Shown here: positions 1-10,634 of the stretch, in pieces
Layout: the number at the start of each line of letters is the position of its first letter
How positions within the stretch are numbered: position 1 is the first letter of the stretch
Made by a program: the position numbers and the translations under genes
Origin: Blakeslea trispora
Taxonomy: Eukaryota > Mucoromycota > Mucoromycetes > Mucorales > Choanephoraceae
Assembly: GCA_025331445.1 (NCBI GenBank)
Contig: JAIWNE010000055.1
Location: 1 to 64,000, forward strand
DNA length: 64,000 bases
Direction: 5' to 3'
The notes under the pieces: generated by a model
Told to the model about the DNA's origin: nothing
Database searches by the model: none
What the model saw: the letters and a program-made list of their open reading frames with translations, nothing else

Positions 1-168
1 GGAAAGTCAACTGTGGCTCGTAAAACGCTTATTATGCTGAGCATCTGATTGCTTAGCTTTTTTTTCTTATTTTGGAAAAGTGCATACTTTATTCATATAA
101 AAGCTCTGATTTTTTATTTTTTTTCTTATGATTCTTCTTTTCTTTATATCTACTAAAACTAAGACAAG

Positions 169-1098
169 ATGAATAGATTTTTTGGTCTCGAAAAAGAAAA
201 GAAACATGAATCTGATGAAGATTCAGATTCTGAATCTGTAAAAGTCGCTCGAGGCCGAATATAAACGAAATGATATTCTCATCTGTGCAGTAAATGGTAA
301 AATTTATGCTGTCCACAAGAAGGATGGTTCTCGTATCTGGAGAGCTGACTTTCCCGGAGGAGGTTATGGAAGCACTGTCTCTGTGTTTGTAACAGACTAT
401 GACGATTTAATTGTTGGAGCTGATGGAAAGATAGCTTGTATGAATTTGATGACAGGGGAGAAGAAATGGAAGAACAAGATGTCTGTAAGTGATCTCATTA
501 GAATTTAGTTGAATCAGACACATTTAAAATGGTTTTTTTTTTTAGAAAATGAGTTATGAAGAAGTTTCTTGGTAACTACACCTAGTCGATTCTTGCAGCC
601 TAAAACAAATGGATCAAGCCAAATGGAAGATCTTCCACCTAATTATAGTGAAACAGACTCATTTCAAGAAAAACCAATTGTCATCGCCTGTTCCAAAGGA
701 AAAGCGATAGCGATAGATCCTGATACAGGCGACACACTGTGGACTTATGATTGCCCTGGAGGTACATACAACTTACCTGTCGCCCTTATTGAACTCCTAG
801 TCTTGAATCTCATCATCCTTACCAAACTGTATACATTGGTGCGGGGAAAAGAGTCTATTGTCTACGAGCTTCAACAGGGGAAGTCATTTGGATATCTAAA
901 GTGAGCAATTCGAAATTTGGAAATTATTCATGACATTGGCTACACCTTGGAGCTCACGATTAGCAGCAGAGGATATACCTGTTTCTCTCAATGTCCATCA
1001 GGCCAATCATCAAGTCGACGACGAGAAGAGGTAACGCTACTGCTTCAAGCACTGCTGCCTCTTCTTCTGCCGCTGCTGTTGCTTCTTCTACATTTTGA
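169..1098 (+). pseudogene. Frameshifted copy of the PQQ-repeat protein gene (left arm)
   Basis: This is the mirror copy of the intact gene at 9395-10331. The reading frame is broken several times by small deletions: two bases are missing near 245 (after the codons for the acidic N-terminus), one base near 571, and further indels around 790-920. The same intron boundaries are recognisable near 487-546. All lesions are indels, so this is either decay of a duplicated copy or low-quality consensus at the edge of an assembly. The sequence alone cannot separate the two, though the indel-only pattern favours the second. Confidence 0.85.
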
Positions 1099-1203
1099 AG
1101 AAAACGAGTGCCTCACTTTTATATATATTATGTTTGTACATGGATCTCTGTCAGAATAAATTACTATTTCAAATTAATATATATTTATGACTTTTTTTTT
1201 TCT

Positions 1204-2497
1204 TTAATCACGATGATGTTGAGAGGGATGAATAGAGGAGCAGCATGTTGAGAAGGATGGATAGAAGCAGCCACATGATGTGATTCAGGATGTGGTGCAG
1301 CAGCAGTGGATACATGATCATCTTCAATGACGGCCTCTCTGTTTTGATGGAAATCATCATGAGCTTCTTTCCTTTGACTGCAGCTGTTACATGTAAAGCA
1401 AGTTCATAAGCCGCATTAAAGATCAATTGCCATACTAAAGAAACAAGAAAGCAGCAATGACCATGGCCAGCAATACATAGATTGTTGTAGACAATCTGTA
1501 TTCGATCATGTGACGTGGGTTTCTGTTTAATAATGCTTGCGGGCCAGCAATAAAACCTGTGCGTGCCAGGCAATCGATACCAAACATGATTATATAGGCG
1601 CCCACAAGATGTAGTAAAAACAAGGCTGGTCTTAGAGCAGCCCAGATGAGGATAGCAAAGGCAAGAGCCATACCACTATAAAACAATATCTACCAATCAG
1701 CTGATAGATAAAGACTCTATTTAGGATGGTGTTCACTTGCGATAACAATATAATCTGGACTTACATGTTCAATTACAAAGTTGCTTTTCCAAGAGCAAAT
1801 GAAGACAGCAAACACAAATCCACCAAAAGCTGAGATATAGGATGAGCATTTGTTTCTCTTTCAGCCTTTTATCTTACTCCTACAAGGTATAGAGCTATAT
1901 TCCAAAGAACATAATAGACAATTGCACCCACCACCCCGACACCTACAGGAACAACAATCATGGTAATTTCGTCTCTGCTGTAGCCTGATTCCGGTCTCAG
2001 ATTCGCTAAGGCAATCCAGGTCATAGATCCAAAAGTCAAGAGTCCCATGACACACAACATTATTTTGGACAGTCTAAATCCAAAAGAACACAAAAAGATT
2101 CCCAGTGCGATCAATACGCCACCTAGGGCCCCCATTCTAGATGAGATTCCAGATTCTGTTCCGTAGACAGCGACTAATTATAGATACAATTTTTTTAAGA
2201 AAACATGTAGATTCATCTTCTTTAGAGGCACTTACTGTTCCATTCTGGTGTATTCACAGGTATGATATTATATGAATCATTGCTGCTATGATGTGTTTCT
2301 TTAGGAGTGGAGGTAGCAGTAGCTTCCATTTTGGTTTCTGTTTTAGTTGCTGTTCGTGTGAGAGTGGTATGATGCAGCTCGTTCAATTCTCCTTCATCTT
2401 GTCTCTTTTCAATATGTGTTGGCTGTGCATGAACTGATAGTAAACAATAAGACGCAAACATGGCAACTAGCAGCCATTTGATTAAATATCGCTTCAT
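1204..2497 (-). pseudogene. Frameshifted copy of the TMEM198/DUF4203-like gene (left arm)
   Basis: Mirror copy of the intact gene at 7984-9286. The first exon, with its signal peptide (start at 2497), and the first membrane exon are preserved. The last exon carries deletions relative to the right arm: single bases in T-runs near 1437 and 1618, two bases near 1610, and one C near 1230. These split the C-terminal membrane region into overlapping fragments. The intron positions are the same as in the right copy. Confidence 0.85.
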
Positions 2498-3211
2498 TTC
2501 GCTCTCTGCTTGGTTGATAACTTAAATAAGAGGACAAAAACAGAAAGAAGAGAAAAACAATGAGGGCAATGTTGACTCGAATCGCTTAAAATGACATAAA
2601 AGAGGTACGTGATACAAAACAACTTTGATCCCTTTTTTCTATTTATAGTAGTTTACAGTCAACATGATGTTCTAAGGTCATCTCGGGATTGTTGTTTATG
2701 TTCGAAATAGCCATTCCCAACCTTTTCTCTATATGACTCAAGCATGGTTATGTCATTTCTCTTTCTCAACAAAAAGGAGCTGTTGAGAGGATTGCCGGCT
2801 ATTGAAGAAAGCAGGATGATAGCAACCTGGTTTAACTGACAACAGTAATTTTCTTCTCTTTTTTTTTTGGTCCATTCGGATTACCAAACATAGTTTGTTG
2901 TGTTCTGACGCATTATCCGATGACTTTCCATTATGCAAGCTCTAAACTAGCTATGCACAAAAGTCATTTTCTTTTCTGACAACTTTTGATAATTGCTTTA
3001 ACATGTTTTGTATTCCAGTCGCTGTGAATGTTCTCTAGGAAAACATAGGTTTTTTCTTTGTTTATATGTCGAATAGAGTAAAACGAGCAGATGGCAAGAT
3101 GTAAAATAGAACAAAAGGGAAGGGGAATTCATTATACACTAATCAAACTCACTCATTGATAATAAAAAAAACGATAGTAAGCCCACACAAGCATATGTAT
3201 TTTTATTCAAG
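2498..3211. other. Intergenic stretch of the left arm, no gene seen
   Basis: Mirror of 7269-7983. It is AT-rich and contains only short chance reading frames, the same in both arms. It lies between the start of the membrane-protein gene and the 3' end of RAD18. I see no RNA gene or repeat in it. Confidence 0.6.
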
Positions 3212-4668
3212 CTATTTTCTTCGTTTCACTTCATCTATCAATCGAGAGTATTCGTCTTTGTAATGCGCTTTATGGGTATCAGCATCTTCATTCTTGCGCT
3301 TCAACTGACTGCTCTTCTCTGCCAACATGGAGTTTTCCATTCTTTGCAAACGTTGGACCAACACTTGTGCACTGACCGGTGCCTCAGAGTCATTGTTTGC
3401 ATTCCACATGGTTACATATTCTGTATACCGCCATATCATCTGCTTTCGATCGCCAGAATCCGGTAAATTGAATGACTAGTGCAATTGTGTGGTGGTGAGT
3501 AGAGGTTTTTTTTTAAAAAAGAAGTTAGTCTGTCTTACCTTGAGTAATGATTTGATTTGTTTGTCCTTCATGACACCAAAGACCTGCTTAATAGGCTTTT
3601 GACCTAAATTTACAGATGATTTCTTTTTTGCTATGGGTAGTGTATTCATCACTGATGGTCTAGGATTGCTGCTTAAGGGACTCTGATGAGAACTACTTTG
3701 GTTGATGACTGGAATAGATCGATCACCTTTAAGCATCGATCTAAATGAATATTCACAACTGTTTGATGCATTGATTGCTGACAGATAGGACATTCTACCA
3801 TATCTAACCTCAATCAAATTAACCACTTGTTTCTGCCTCTGTTTTGTTATATCAACAGTCTGATTATCGACTTACTTTCAGGAGGACGACTTGTATGAGA
3901 AGACATTGATGTTGTAGATGAAGATGGCATGGATGGTGGTGGCGGTGGTGGTGTTGGTTGAGTAGTATAGCTATACTGCATCTGTGGTAGTGGTTGATAA
4001 TTACTAATAGTGGGGTTAAAGTGTATTGGATAATCAGCCGAATAAGGTTGTACTTGGTCTATTGGCGCAGGTGGAGCAGGTAGTGGTTGATTCTGAGCTA
4101 AGTTGAGCTGTCTATGAGGTTCAGATGTTTCAGGGTATGTGTTTGATTGGATTTCTACATAATTTGGTTTTGTTTGAGAACTAATACGAGTAGACCTTCT
4201 TGCGTTTGGTGCAACGGATGTATTCTGCGATATGGATCGAGAAGGCTGGAAATCGTCATTGTGTTGGCCAATAGGCACTTGTATTTCAGTAGGTTCTTTT
4301 GTAGTTGAAGAAGGCTTGTCTAGTGACACTAACAGTTTCCTATGTTACATCACAATCAACACACGTATATAATTCTTTGTACAAAAGAATTACCTCGAGT
4401 CTTTCCAAGATCGAACTACATTATCGAGATCATAGTTATGAATCAAGTTTTTCTCAATGCCTTCTTTTCGGCATTTAGGACATTTCTGTTCGGCCGAAAG
4501 ACTGCGGCGTATACACAATGCACAAAAAGAGTGTGAACAAGTGGATAGAAGCATGGTTGTGTTGAATAGCTCTTTACATATAGGGCAACGAAGGTGTTCG
4601 TCTAGCACTTGTAATTGAGTAGTGGTGAAATCGGTTGGATCATCAAAGCCAATGTCATCGGAAGACAT
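3212..4668 (-). pseudogene. RAD18: RAD18 copy with one frameshift (left arm)
   Basis: Mirror copy of the intact gene at 5811-7268. The RING exon, the proline-rich middle exon and the last exon are identical in translation to the right arm. One G is missing in a run at about 3726-3730, just after the UBZ zinc-finger codons. This throws the third exon out of frame, so the His-Leu-Asp-Arg-Cys end of the finger is no longer joined to the SAP-like part. With this lesion the protein would be truncated. If the base is a sequencing error the copy would be complete. Confidence 0.85.
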
Positions 4669-5202
4669 GGTAATTCAAGGAAAATAAAATAATAATAAAA
4701 AAAATACAATTTCATACTACACGAACGCGAAAAATAATGTCGCGTTGTTCAGACTGAAAGTAGTTTTTTTTTGTTTCGCCGTCGATAAGCTATAATAATT
4801 AAATGGCACGGGCACAAAAATTTGTCCTTTATAAATAATAAGAGAGTTTTTTTACCCAGCCAATTTGACATTTTTTTTTCCGTCGATTAATTATAAGAAA
4901 AAAATAGCTTGGGTACAAACACATTTCCATTAATTAATTGAAATTTTGAGATTTCTTTTGTCTCCACGCTTATTTTTATTTCATGCCTTCGATCTCTTCA
5001 GTATGTTCTCTTTGTGATTTGTCTTTTTGTTGTCTAATACAGATAGACAGAAATAGAGTAATATTCTGGATATGTCATTCATTTGCTTTAAAAAGCGCAC
5101 CTTGGGTTAAATGCCTCTACAAAAACAAAGGGAAAAAAGAACTCAGCTGTACCTTTTTTTTTTTTTCTTCTCTTTACTTTCAAATTCAACCAAATGCCCA
5201 AC

Positions 5203-5275
5203 AATCAATTTTATCCAGATATTCTCTTAAATGAGGCTTAGCAGCGAGTTCCTCGGGAGTAGCGAAAAATTGATT
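5203..5275. repeat. Palindrome centre: 10-nt inverted repeat and 53-nt spacer
   Basis: The turning point consists of AATCAATTTT at 5203-5212, an unpaired spacer at 5213-5265, and AAAATTGATT at 5266-5275. Outside these the arms pair for more than 5 kb. The spacer is not adapter-like: on the minus strand it reads as open coding sequence continuing a start codon at 5284. The layout is what results when a single strand folds back on a short inverted repeat and primes synthesis on itself, leaving the interval as the loop. Confidence 0.93.
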
Positions 5276-5284
5276 GTTGGGCAT
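5204..5284 (-). CDS. Truncated 5' end of an unidentified gene at the palindrome centre
   Basis: On the minus strand an ATG at 5284 opens a frame starting MPNNQFFATPEELA and ending LREYLDKID. The frame then runs into the mirrored left arm and becomes meaningless. The same ATG context exists in the left arm at 5194-5196, but there it runs into the spacer in the opposite direction. The composition of these 27 codons looks like real protein. It is probably the N-terminus of a gene divergent from RAD18, whose remainder is missing because the sequence turns back here. I do not recognise the family. Confidence 0.5.
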
Positions 5285-5810
5285 TTGGTTCGAATTTTGA
5301 AAGTAAAGAGAAGAAAAAAAAAAAAAGGTACAGCTGAGTTCTTTTTTCCCCTTGTTTTTTGTAGAGCATTTAACCCAAGGTGCGCTTTTAAAGCAAATGA
5401 ATGACATATCCAGAATATTACTCTATTTCTGTCTATCTGTATTAGACAACAAAAAGACAAATCACAAAGAGAACATACTGAAGAGATCGAAGGCATGAAA
5501 TAAAAATAAGCGTGGAGACAAAAGAAATCTCAAAATTTCAATTAATTAATGGAAATGTGTTTGTACCCAAGCTATTTTTTTCTTATAATTAATCGACGGA
5601 AAAAAAAATGTCAAATTGGCTTGGGTAAAAAAACTCTCTTATTATTTATAAAGGACAAATTTTTGTGCCCGTGCCATTTAATTATTATAGCTTATCGACG
5701 GCGAAACAAAAAAAAACTACTTTCAGTCTGAACAACGCGACATTATTTTTCGCGTTCGTGTAGTATGAATTGTATTTTTTTATTATTATTTTTATTTTCC
5801 TTGAATTACC
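5285..5810. other. Divergent intergenic region between the truncated gene and RAD18
   Basis: AT-rich non-coding DNA with long A and T runs, mirrored at 4669-5193. It should hold the promoters of RAD18 (right) and of the truncated gene (left). The two arms differ here mostly in homopolymer length. The small open frames in it are low-complexity and not convincing. Confidence 0.55.
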
Positions 5811-7268
5811 ATGTCTTCCGATGACATTGGCTTTGATGATCCAACCGATTTCACCACTACTCAATTACAAGTGCTAGACGAACACCTTCGTTGCCCTATA
5901 TGTAAAGAGCTATTCAACACAACCATGCTTCTATCCACTTGTTCACACTCTTTTTGTGCATTGTGTATACGCCGCAGTCTTTCGGCCGAACAGAAATGTC
6001 CTAAATGCCGAAAAGAAGGCATTGAGAAAAACTTGATTCATAACTATGATCTCGATAATGTAGTTCGATCTTGGAAAGACTCGAGGTAATTCTTTTGTAC
6101 AAAGAATTATATACGTGTGTTGATTGTGATGTAACATAGGAAACTGTTAGTGTCACTAGACAAGCCTTCTTCAACTACAAAAGAACCTACTGAAATACAA
6201 GTGCCTATTGGCCAACACAATGACGATTTCCAGCCTTCTCGATCCATATCGCAGAATACATCCGTTGCACCAAACGCAAGAAGGTCTACTCGTATTAGTT
6301 CTCAAACAAAACCAAATTATGTAGAAATCCAATCAAACACATACCCTGAAACATCTGAACCTCATAGACAGCTCAACTTAGCTCAGAATCAACCACTACC
6401 TGCTCCACCTGCGCCAATAGACCAAGTACAACCTTATTCGGCTGATTATCCAATACACTTTAACCCCACTATTAGTAATTATCAACCACTACCACAGATG
6501 CAGTATAGCTATACTACTCAACCAACACCACCACCGCCACCACCATCCATGCCATCTTCATCTACAACATCAATGTCTTCTCATACAAGTCGTCCTCCTG
6601 AAAGTAAGTCGATAATCAGACTGTTGATATAACAAAACAGAGGCAGAAACAAGTGGTTAATTTGATTGAGGTTAGATATGGTAGAATGTCCTATCTGTCA
6701 GCAATCAATGCATCAAACAGTTGTGAATATTCATTTAGATCGATGCTTAAAGGGTGATCGATCTATTCCAGTCATCAACCAAAGTAGTTCTCATCAGAGT
6801 CCCTTAAGCAGCAATCCTAGACCATCAGTGATGAATACACTACCCATAGCAAAAAAGAAATCATCTGTAAATTTAGGTCAAAAGCCTATTAAGCAGGTCT
6901 TTGGTGTCATGAAGGACAAACAAATCAAATCATTACTCAAGGTAAGACAGACTAACTTCTTTTTTAAAAAAAAACCTCTACTCACCACCACACAATTGCA
7001 CTAGTCATTCAATTTACCGGATTCTGGCGATCGAAAGCAGATGATATGGCGGTATACAGAATATGTAACCATGTGGAATGCAAACAATGACTCTGAGGCA
7101 CCGGTCAGTGCACAAGTGTTGGTCCAACGTTTGCAAAGAATGGAAAACTCCATGTTGGCAGAGAAGAGCAGTCAGTTGAAGCGCAAGAATGAAGATGCTG
7201 ATACCCATAAAGCGCATTACAAAGACGAATACTCTCGATTGATAGATGAAGTGAAACGAAGAAAATAG
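5811..7268 (+). CDS. RAD18: E3 ubiquitin ligase RAD18 (postreplication repair)
   Basis: Rad18 monoubiquitinates PCNA together with Rad6 at stalled replication forks, in the nucleus. Joining 5811-6085, 6140-6603, 6676-6941 and 7005-7268 gives 422 residues in frame. Domain order matches the family. A C3HC4 RING lies near residues 28-67 (CPICKELFNTT, then CSHSFC and CPKCRKE), followed by a Pro/Gln-rich linker. A UBZ4-type finger follows (CPICQQSM ending HLDRC), then a SAP-like region split by the third intron (KQVFGVMKDKQIKSLLK, then SGDRKQMIWRYTEYV). The tail is basic and predicted coiled. A second copy with one frameshift lies in mirror orientation at 3212-4668, so the organism may have two copies or one, depending on whether the palindrome is real. 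Confidence 0.95.
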
Positions 7269-7983
7269 CTTGAATAAAAATACATATGCTTGTGTGGGCT
7301 TACTATCGTTTTTTTTATTATCAATGAGTGAGTTTGATTAGTGTATAATGAATTCCCCTTCCCTTTTGTTCTATTTTACATCTTGCCATCTGCTCGTTTT
7401 ACTCTATTCGACATATAAACAAAGAAAAAACCTATGTTTTCCTAGAGAACATTCACAGCGACTGGAATACAAAACATGTTAAAAGCAATTATCAAAAGTT
7501 GTCAGAAAAGAAAATGACTTTTGTGCATAGCTAGTTTAGAGCTTGCATAATGGAAAGTCATCGGATAATGCGTCAGAACACAACAAACTATGTTTGGTAA
7601 TCCGAATGGACCAAAAAAAAAAGAGAAGAAAATTACTGTTGTCAGTTAAACCAGGTTGCTATCATCCTGCTTTCTTCAATAGCCGGCAATCCTCTCAACA
7701 GCTCCTTTTTGTTGAGAAAGAGAAATGACATAACCATGCTTGAGTCATATAGAGAAAAGGTTGGGAATGGCTATTTCGAACATAAACAACAATCCCGAGA
7801 TGACCTTAGAACATCATGTTGACTGTAAACTACTATAAATAGAAAAAAGGGATCAAAGTTGTTTTGTATCACGTACCTCTTTTATGTCATTTTAAGCGAT
7901 TCGAGTCAACATTGCCCTCATTGTTTTTCTCTTCTTTCTGTTTTTGTCCTCTTATTTAAGTTATCAACCAAGCAGAGAGCGAA
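7269..7983. other. Intergenic region between RAD18 and the TMEM198-like gene
   Basis: About 700 bases without a convincing gene. It contains short frames that occur identically in the mirror copy and have no protein-like features. The last 150 bases before 7984 are probably the promoter of the membrane-protein gene. Confidence 0.55.
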
Positions 7984-9286
7984 ATGAAGCGATATTTAAT
8001 CAAATGGCTGCTAGTTGCCATGTTTGCGTCTTATTGTTTACTATCAGTTCATGCACAGCCAACACATATTGAAAAGAGACAAGATGAAGGAGAATTGAAC
8101 GAGCTGCATCATACCACTCTCACACGAACAGCAACTAAAACAGAAACCAAAATGGAAGCTACTGCTACCTCCACTCCTAAAGAAACACATCATAGCAGCA
8201 ATGATTCATATAATATCATACCTGTGAATACACCAGAATGGAACAGTAAGTGCCTCTAAAGAAGATGAATCTACATGTTTTCTTAAAAAAATTGTATCTA
8301 TAATTAGTCGCTGTCTACGGAACAGAATCTGGAATCTCATCTAGAATGGGGGCCCTAGGTGGCGTATTGATCGCACTGGGAATCTTTTTGTGTTCTTTTG
8401 GATTTAGACTGTCCAAAATAATGTTGTGTGTCATGGGACTCTTGACTTTTGGATCTATGACCTGGATTGCCTTAGCGAATCTGAGACCGGAATCAGGCTA
8501 CAGCAGAGACGAAATTACCATGATTGTTGTTCCTGTAGGTGTCGGGGTGGTGGGTGCAATTGTCTATTATGTTCTTTGGAATATAGCTCTATACCTTGTA
8601 GGAGGTAAGATAAAAGGCTGAAAGAGAAACAAATGCTCATCCTATATCTCAGCTTTTGGTGGATTTGTGTTTGCTGTCTTCATTTGCTCTTGGAAAAGCA
8701 ACTTTGTAATTGAACATGTAAGTCCAGATTATATTGTTATCGCAAGTGAACACCATCCTAAATAGAGTCTTTTATCTATCAGCTGATTGGTAGATATTGT
8801 TTTATAGGTGGTATGGCTCTTGCCTTTGCTATCCTCATCTGGGCTGCTCTAAGACCAGCCTTGTTTTTTACTACATCCTTTGTGGGCGCCTATATAATCA
8901 TGTTTGGTATCGATTGCCTGGCACGCACAGGTTTTATTGCTGGCCCGCAAGCATTATTAAACAGAAACCCACGTCACATGATCGAATACAGATTGTCTAC
9001 AACAATCTATGTATTGCTGGCCATGGTCATTGCTGCTTTCTTGTTTTCTTTAGTATGGCAATTGATCTTTAATGCGGCTTATGAACTTGCTTTACATGTA
9101 ACAGCTGCAGTCAAAGGAAAAGAAGCTCATGATGATTTCCATCAAAACAGAGAGGCCGTCATTGAAGATGATCATGTATCCACTGCTGCTGCACCACATC
9201 CTGAATCACATCATGTGGCTGCTTCTATCCATCCTTCTCAACATGCTGCTCCCTCTATTCATCCCTCTCAACATCATCGTGATTAA
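7984..9286 (+). CDS. TMEM198/DUF4203-like multi-pass membrane protein
   Basis: Joining 7984-8245, 8308-8604, 8653-8717 and 8783-9286 gives 375 residues. The start is set by a clear signal peptide (hydrophobic stretch ending SVHAQ). A Thr/Ser/Glu-rich outer segment follows, then about seven hydrophobic helices with Gly-rich packing motifs (GALGGVLIALGIFLCSFG; PVGVGVVGAIVYYVL). The Gly-rich helices and spacing resemble the TMEM198/TM7SF3 (DUF4203) family. The C-tail is His/Pro/Ser-rich with an imperfect repeat (HPSQHAAPSIHPSQH). Its role in fungi is unknown, and location in the secretory pathway or plasma membrane is inferred. It converges on the PQQ-repeat gene, with only 108 bases between the two stop codons. 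A frameshifted mirror copy is at 1204-2497. Confidence 0.8.
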
Positions 9287-9394
9287 AGAAAAAAAAAAGT
9301 CAATAAAATATATATTAATTTGAAATAGTAATTTATTCTGACAGAGATCCATGTACAAACATAATATATATAAAAAGTGAGGCACTCGTTTTCT

Positions 9395-10331
9395 TCAAAA
9401 TGTAGAAGAAGCAACAGCAGCGGCAGAAGAAGAGGCAGCAGTGCTTGAAGCAGTAGCGTTACCCTCTTCTCGTCGTCGACTTGATGATTGGCCTGATGGA
9501 CATTGAGAGAAACAGGTATATCCCTCTGCTGCTAATCGTGAGCTCCAAGGTGTAGCCAATGTCATGAAATAATTTCCAAATTTCGAATTGCTCACTTTAG
9601 ATATCCAAATGACTTCCCCTGTTGAAGCTCGTAGACAATAGACTCTTTTCCCCGCACCAATGTATACAGTTTGGTAAGGATGATGAGATTCAAGACTAGG
9701 AGGTTCAATAAGGGCGACAGGTAAGTTGTATGTACCTCCAGGGCAATCATAAGTCCACAGTGTGTCGCCTGTATCAGGATCTATCGCTATCGCTTTTCCT
9801 TTGGAACAGGCGATGACAATTGGTTTTTCTTGAAATGAGTCTGTTTCACTATAATTAGGTGGAAGATCTTCCATTTGGCTTGATCCATTTGTTTTAGGCT
9901 GCAAGAATCGACTAGGTGTAGTTACCACAGAAACTTCTTCATAACTCATTTTCTAAAAAAAAAAACCATTTTAAATGTGTCTGATTCAACTAAATTCTAA
10001 TGAGATCACTTACAGACATCTTGTTCTTCCATTTCTTCTCCCCTGTCATCAAATTCATACAAGCTATCTTTCCATCAGCTCCAACAATTAAATCGTCATA
10101 GTCTGTTACAAACACAGAGACAGTGCTTCCATAACCTCCTCCGGGAAAGTCAGCTCTCCAGATACGAGAACCATCCTTCTTGTGGACAGCATAAATTTTA
10201 CCATTTACTGCACAGATGAGAATATCATTTCGTTTATATTCGGCCTCGAGCATGACTTTTACAGATTCAGAATCTGAATCTTCATCAGATTCATGTTTCT
10301 TTTCTTTTTCGAGACCAAAAAATCTATTCAT
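9395..10331 (-). CDS. Small PQQ-like beta-propeller repeat protein
   Basis: Joining 10331-10014 and 9952-9395 gives 291 residues. Four copies of a PQQ-like (quinoprotein/BamB-type) blade motif can be read: GKIYAVHKKDGSRIWRADFP, GKIACMNLMTGEKKWK, GKAIAIDPDTGDTLWTYD and KRVYCLRASTGEVIWIS. The usual propeller of this superfamily has seven or eight blades, so this is a half-sized version that might pair with itself. There is no signal peptide. The N-terminus is acidic and the tail is Ser/Ala-rich. No cofactor ligands are evident, so an enzyme role is not supported and a scaffold or sensor role is equally possible. It converges on the TMEM198-like gene and has a broken mirror copy at 169-1098. Confidence 0.8.
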
Positions 10332-10459
10332 CTTGTCTTAGTTTTAGTAGATATAAAGAAAAGAAGAATCATAAGAAAAAAAATAAAAAATCAGAGCTTT
10401 TATATGAATAAAGTATGCACTTTTCCAAAATAAGAAAAAAAAGCTAAGCAATCAGATGC

Positions 10460-10634
10460 TCAGCATAATAAGCGTTTTACGAGCCACAGTTGACTTTCCT
10501 CGATTTCCTTTTGTTCGTAATCTCTTGACTTTACTTTTTTCATCTTTTTCCTTGCTTCCTGTGTCTCTTTGGATATTCTGATATCCTGAAACAATAGCTC
10601 TAATAGTAATTTGAAAACATACCAAGCACTTCAT
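10460..10634 (-). CDS. Possible small basic protein or end of a larger gene
   Basis: Weak candidate. Joining 10634-10623 with 10585-10460 (37-nt intron with GT and CAG ends) gives 45 residues rich in Lys/Glu, ending SQLWLVKRLLC, with helix-like spacing. An unspliced 60-codon alternative in another phase also exists. The mirror of its 3' half forms the first 40 bases of the window. No family recognised. Confidence 0.22.

Larger units (their letters stand above)
1..5212. repeat. Left arm of giant inverted repeat (palindrome)
   Basis: This arm is the reverse complement of 5266-10499. Paired landmarks fall at a nearly constant coordinate sum: 10478 at the centre, 10479 for the RAD18 start, 10481 for the membrane-protein start, 10490 for its stop and 10500 for the PQQ-protein start. 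The differences are overwhelmingly 1-2 nt indels, often in homopolymers, with few substitutions, and they become denser towards base 1. Base 1 is still inside the repeat, so its true outer limit is not visible. The arm holds broken copies of three genes that are intact in the right arm. Confidence 0.97.
5266..10499. repeat. Right arm of giant inverted repeat (palindrome)
   Basis: This is the reverse-complement partner of 1-5212. Here RAD18, the TMEM198-like gene and the PQQ-repeat gene all have open reading frames, and the introns splice to whole codon numbers. I therefore treat this arm as the reference version. Similarity ends at the last base that can be paired with base 1 of the window. 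Sequence from 10500 onward runs uninterrupted into the next gene region, so this arm is anchored in the chromosome. Confidence 0.97.

Noticed and set aside
5186..5496. Open frames crossing the palindrome centre
   Set aside because: They mix leader sequence, the truncated gene and mirrored DNA; only the 27 codons from 5284 look genuine.
7543..7728. 61-codon frame present identically in both palindrome arms (also 2753-2938)
   Set aside because: Identity is due to the duplication itself; composition is Lys-rich and not protein-like, with no splice continuation.
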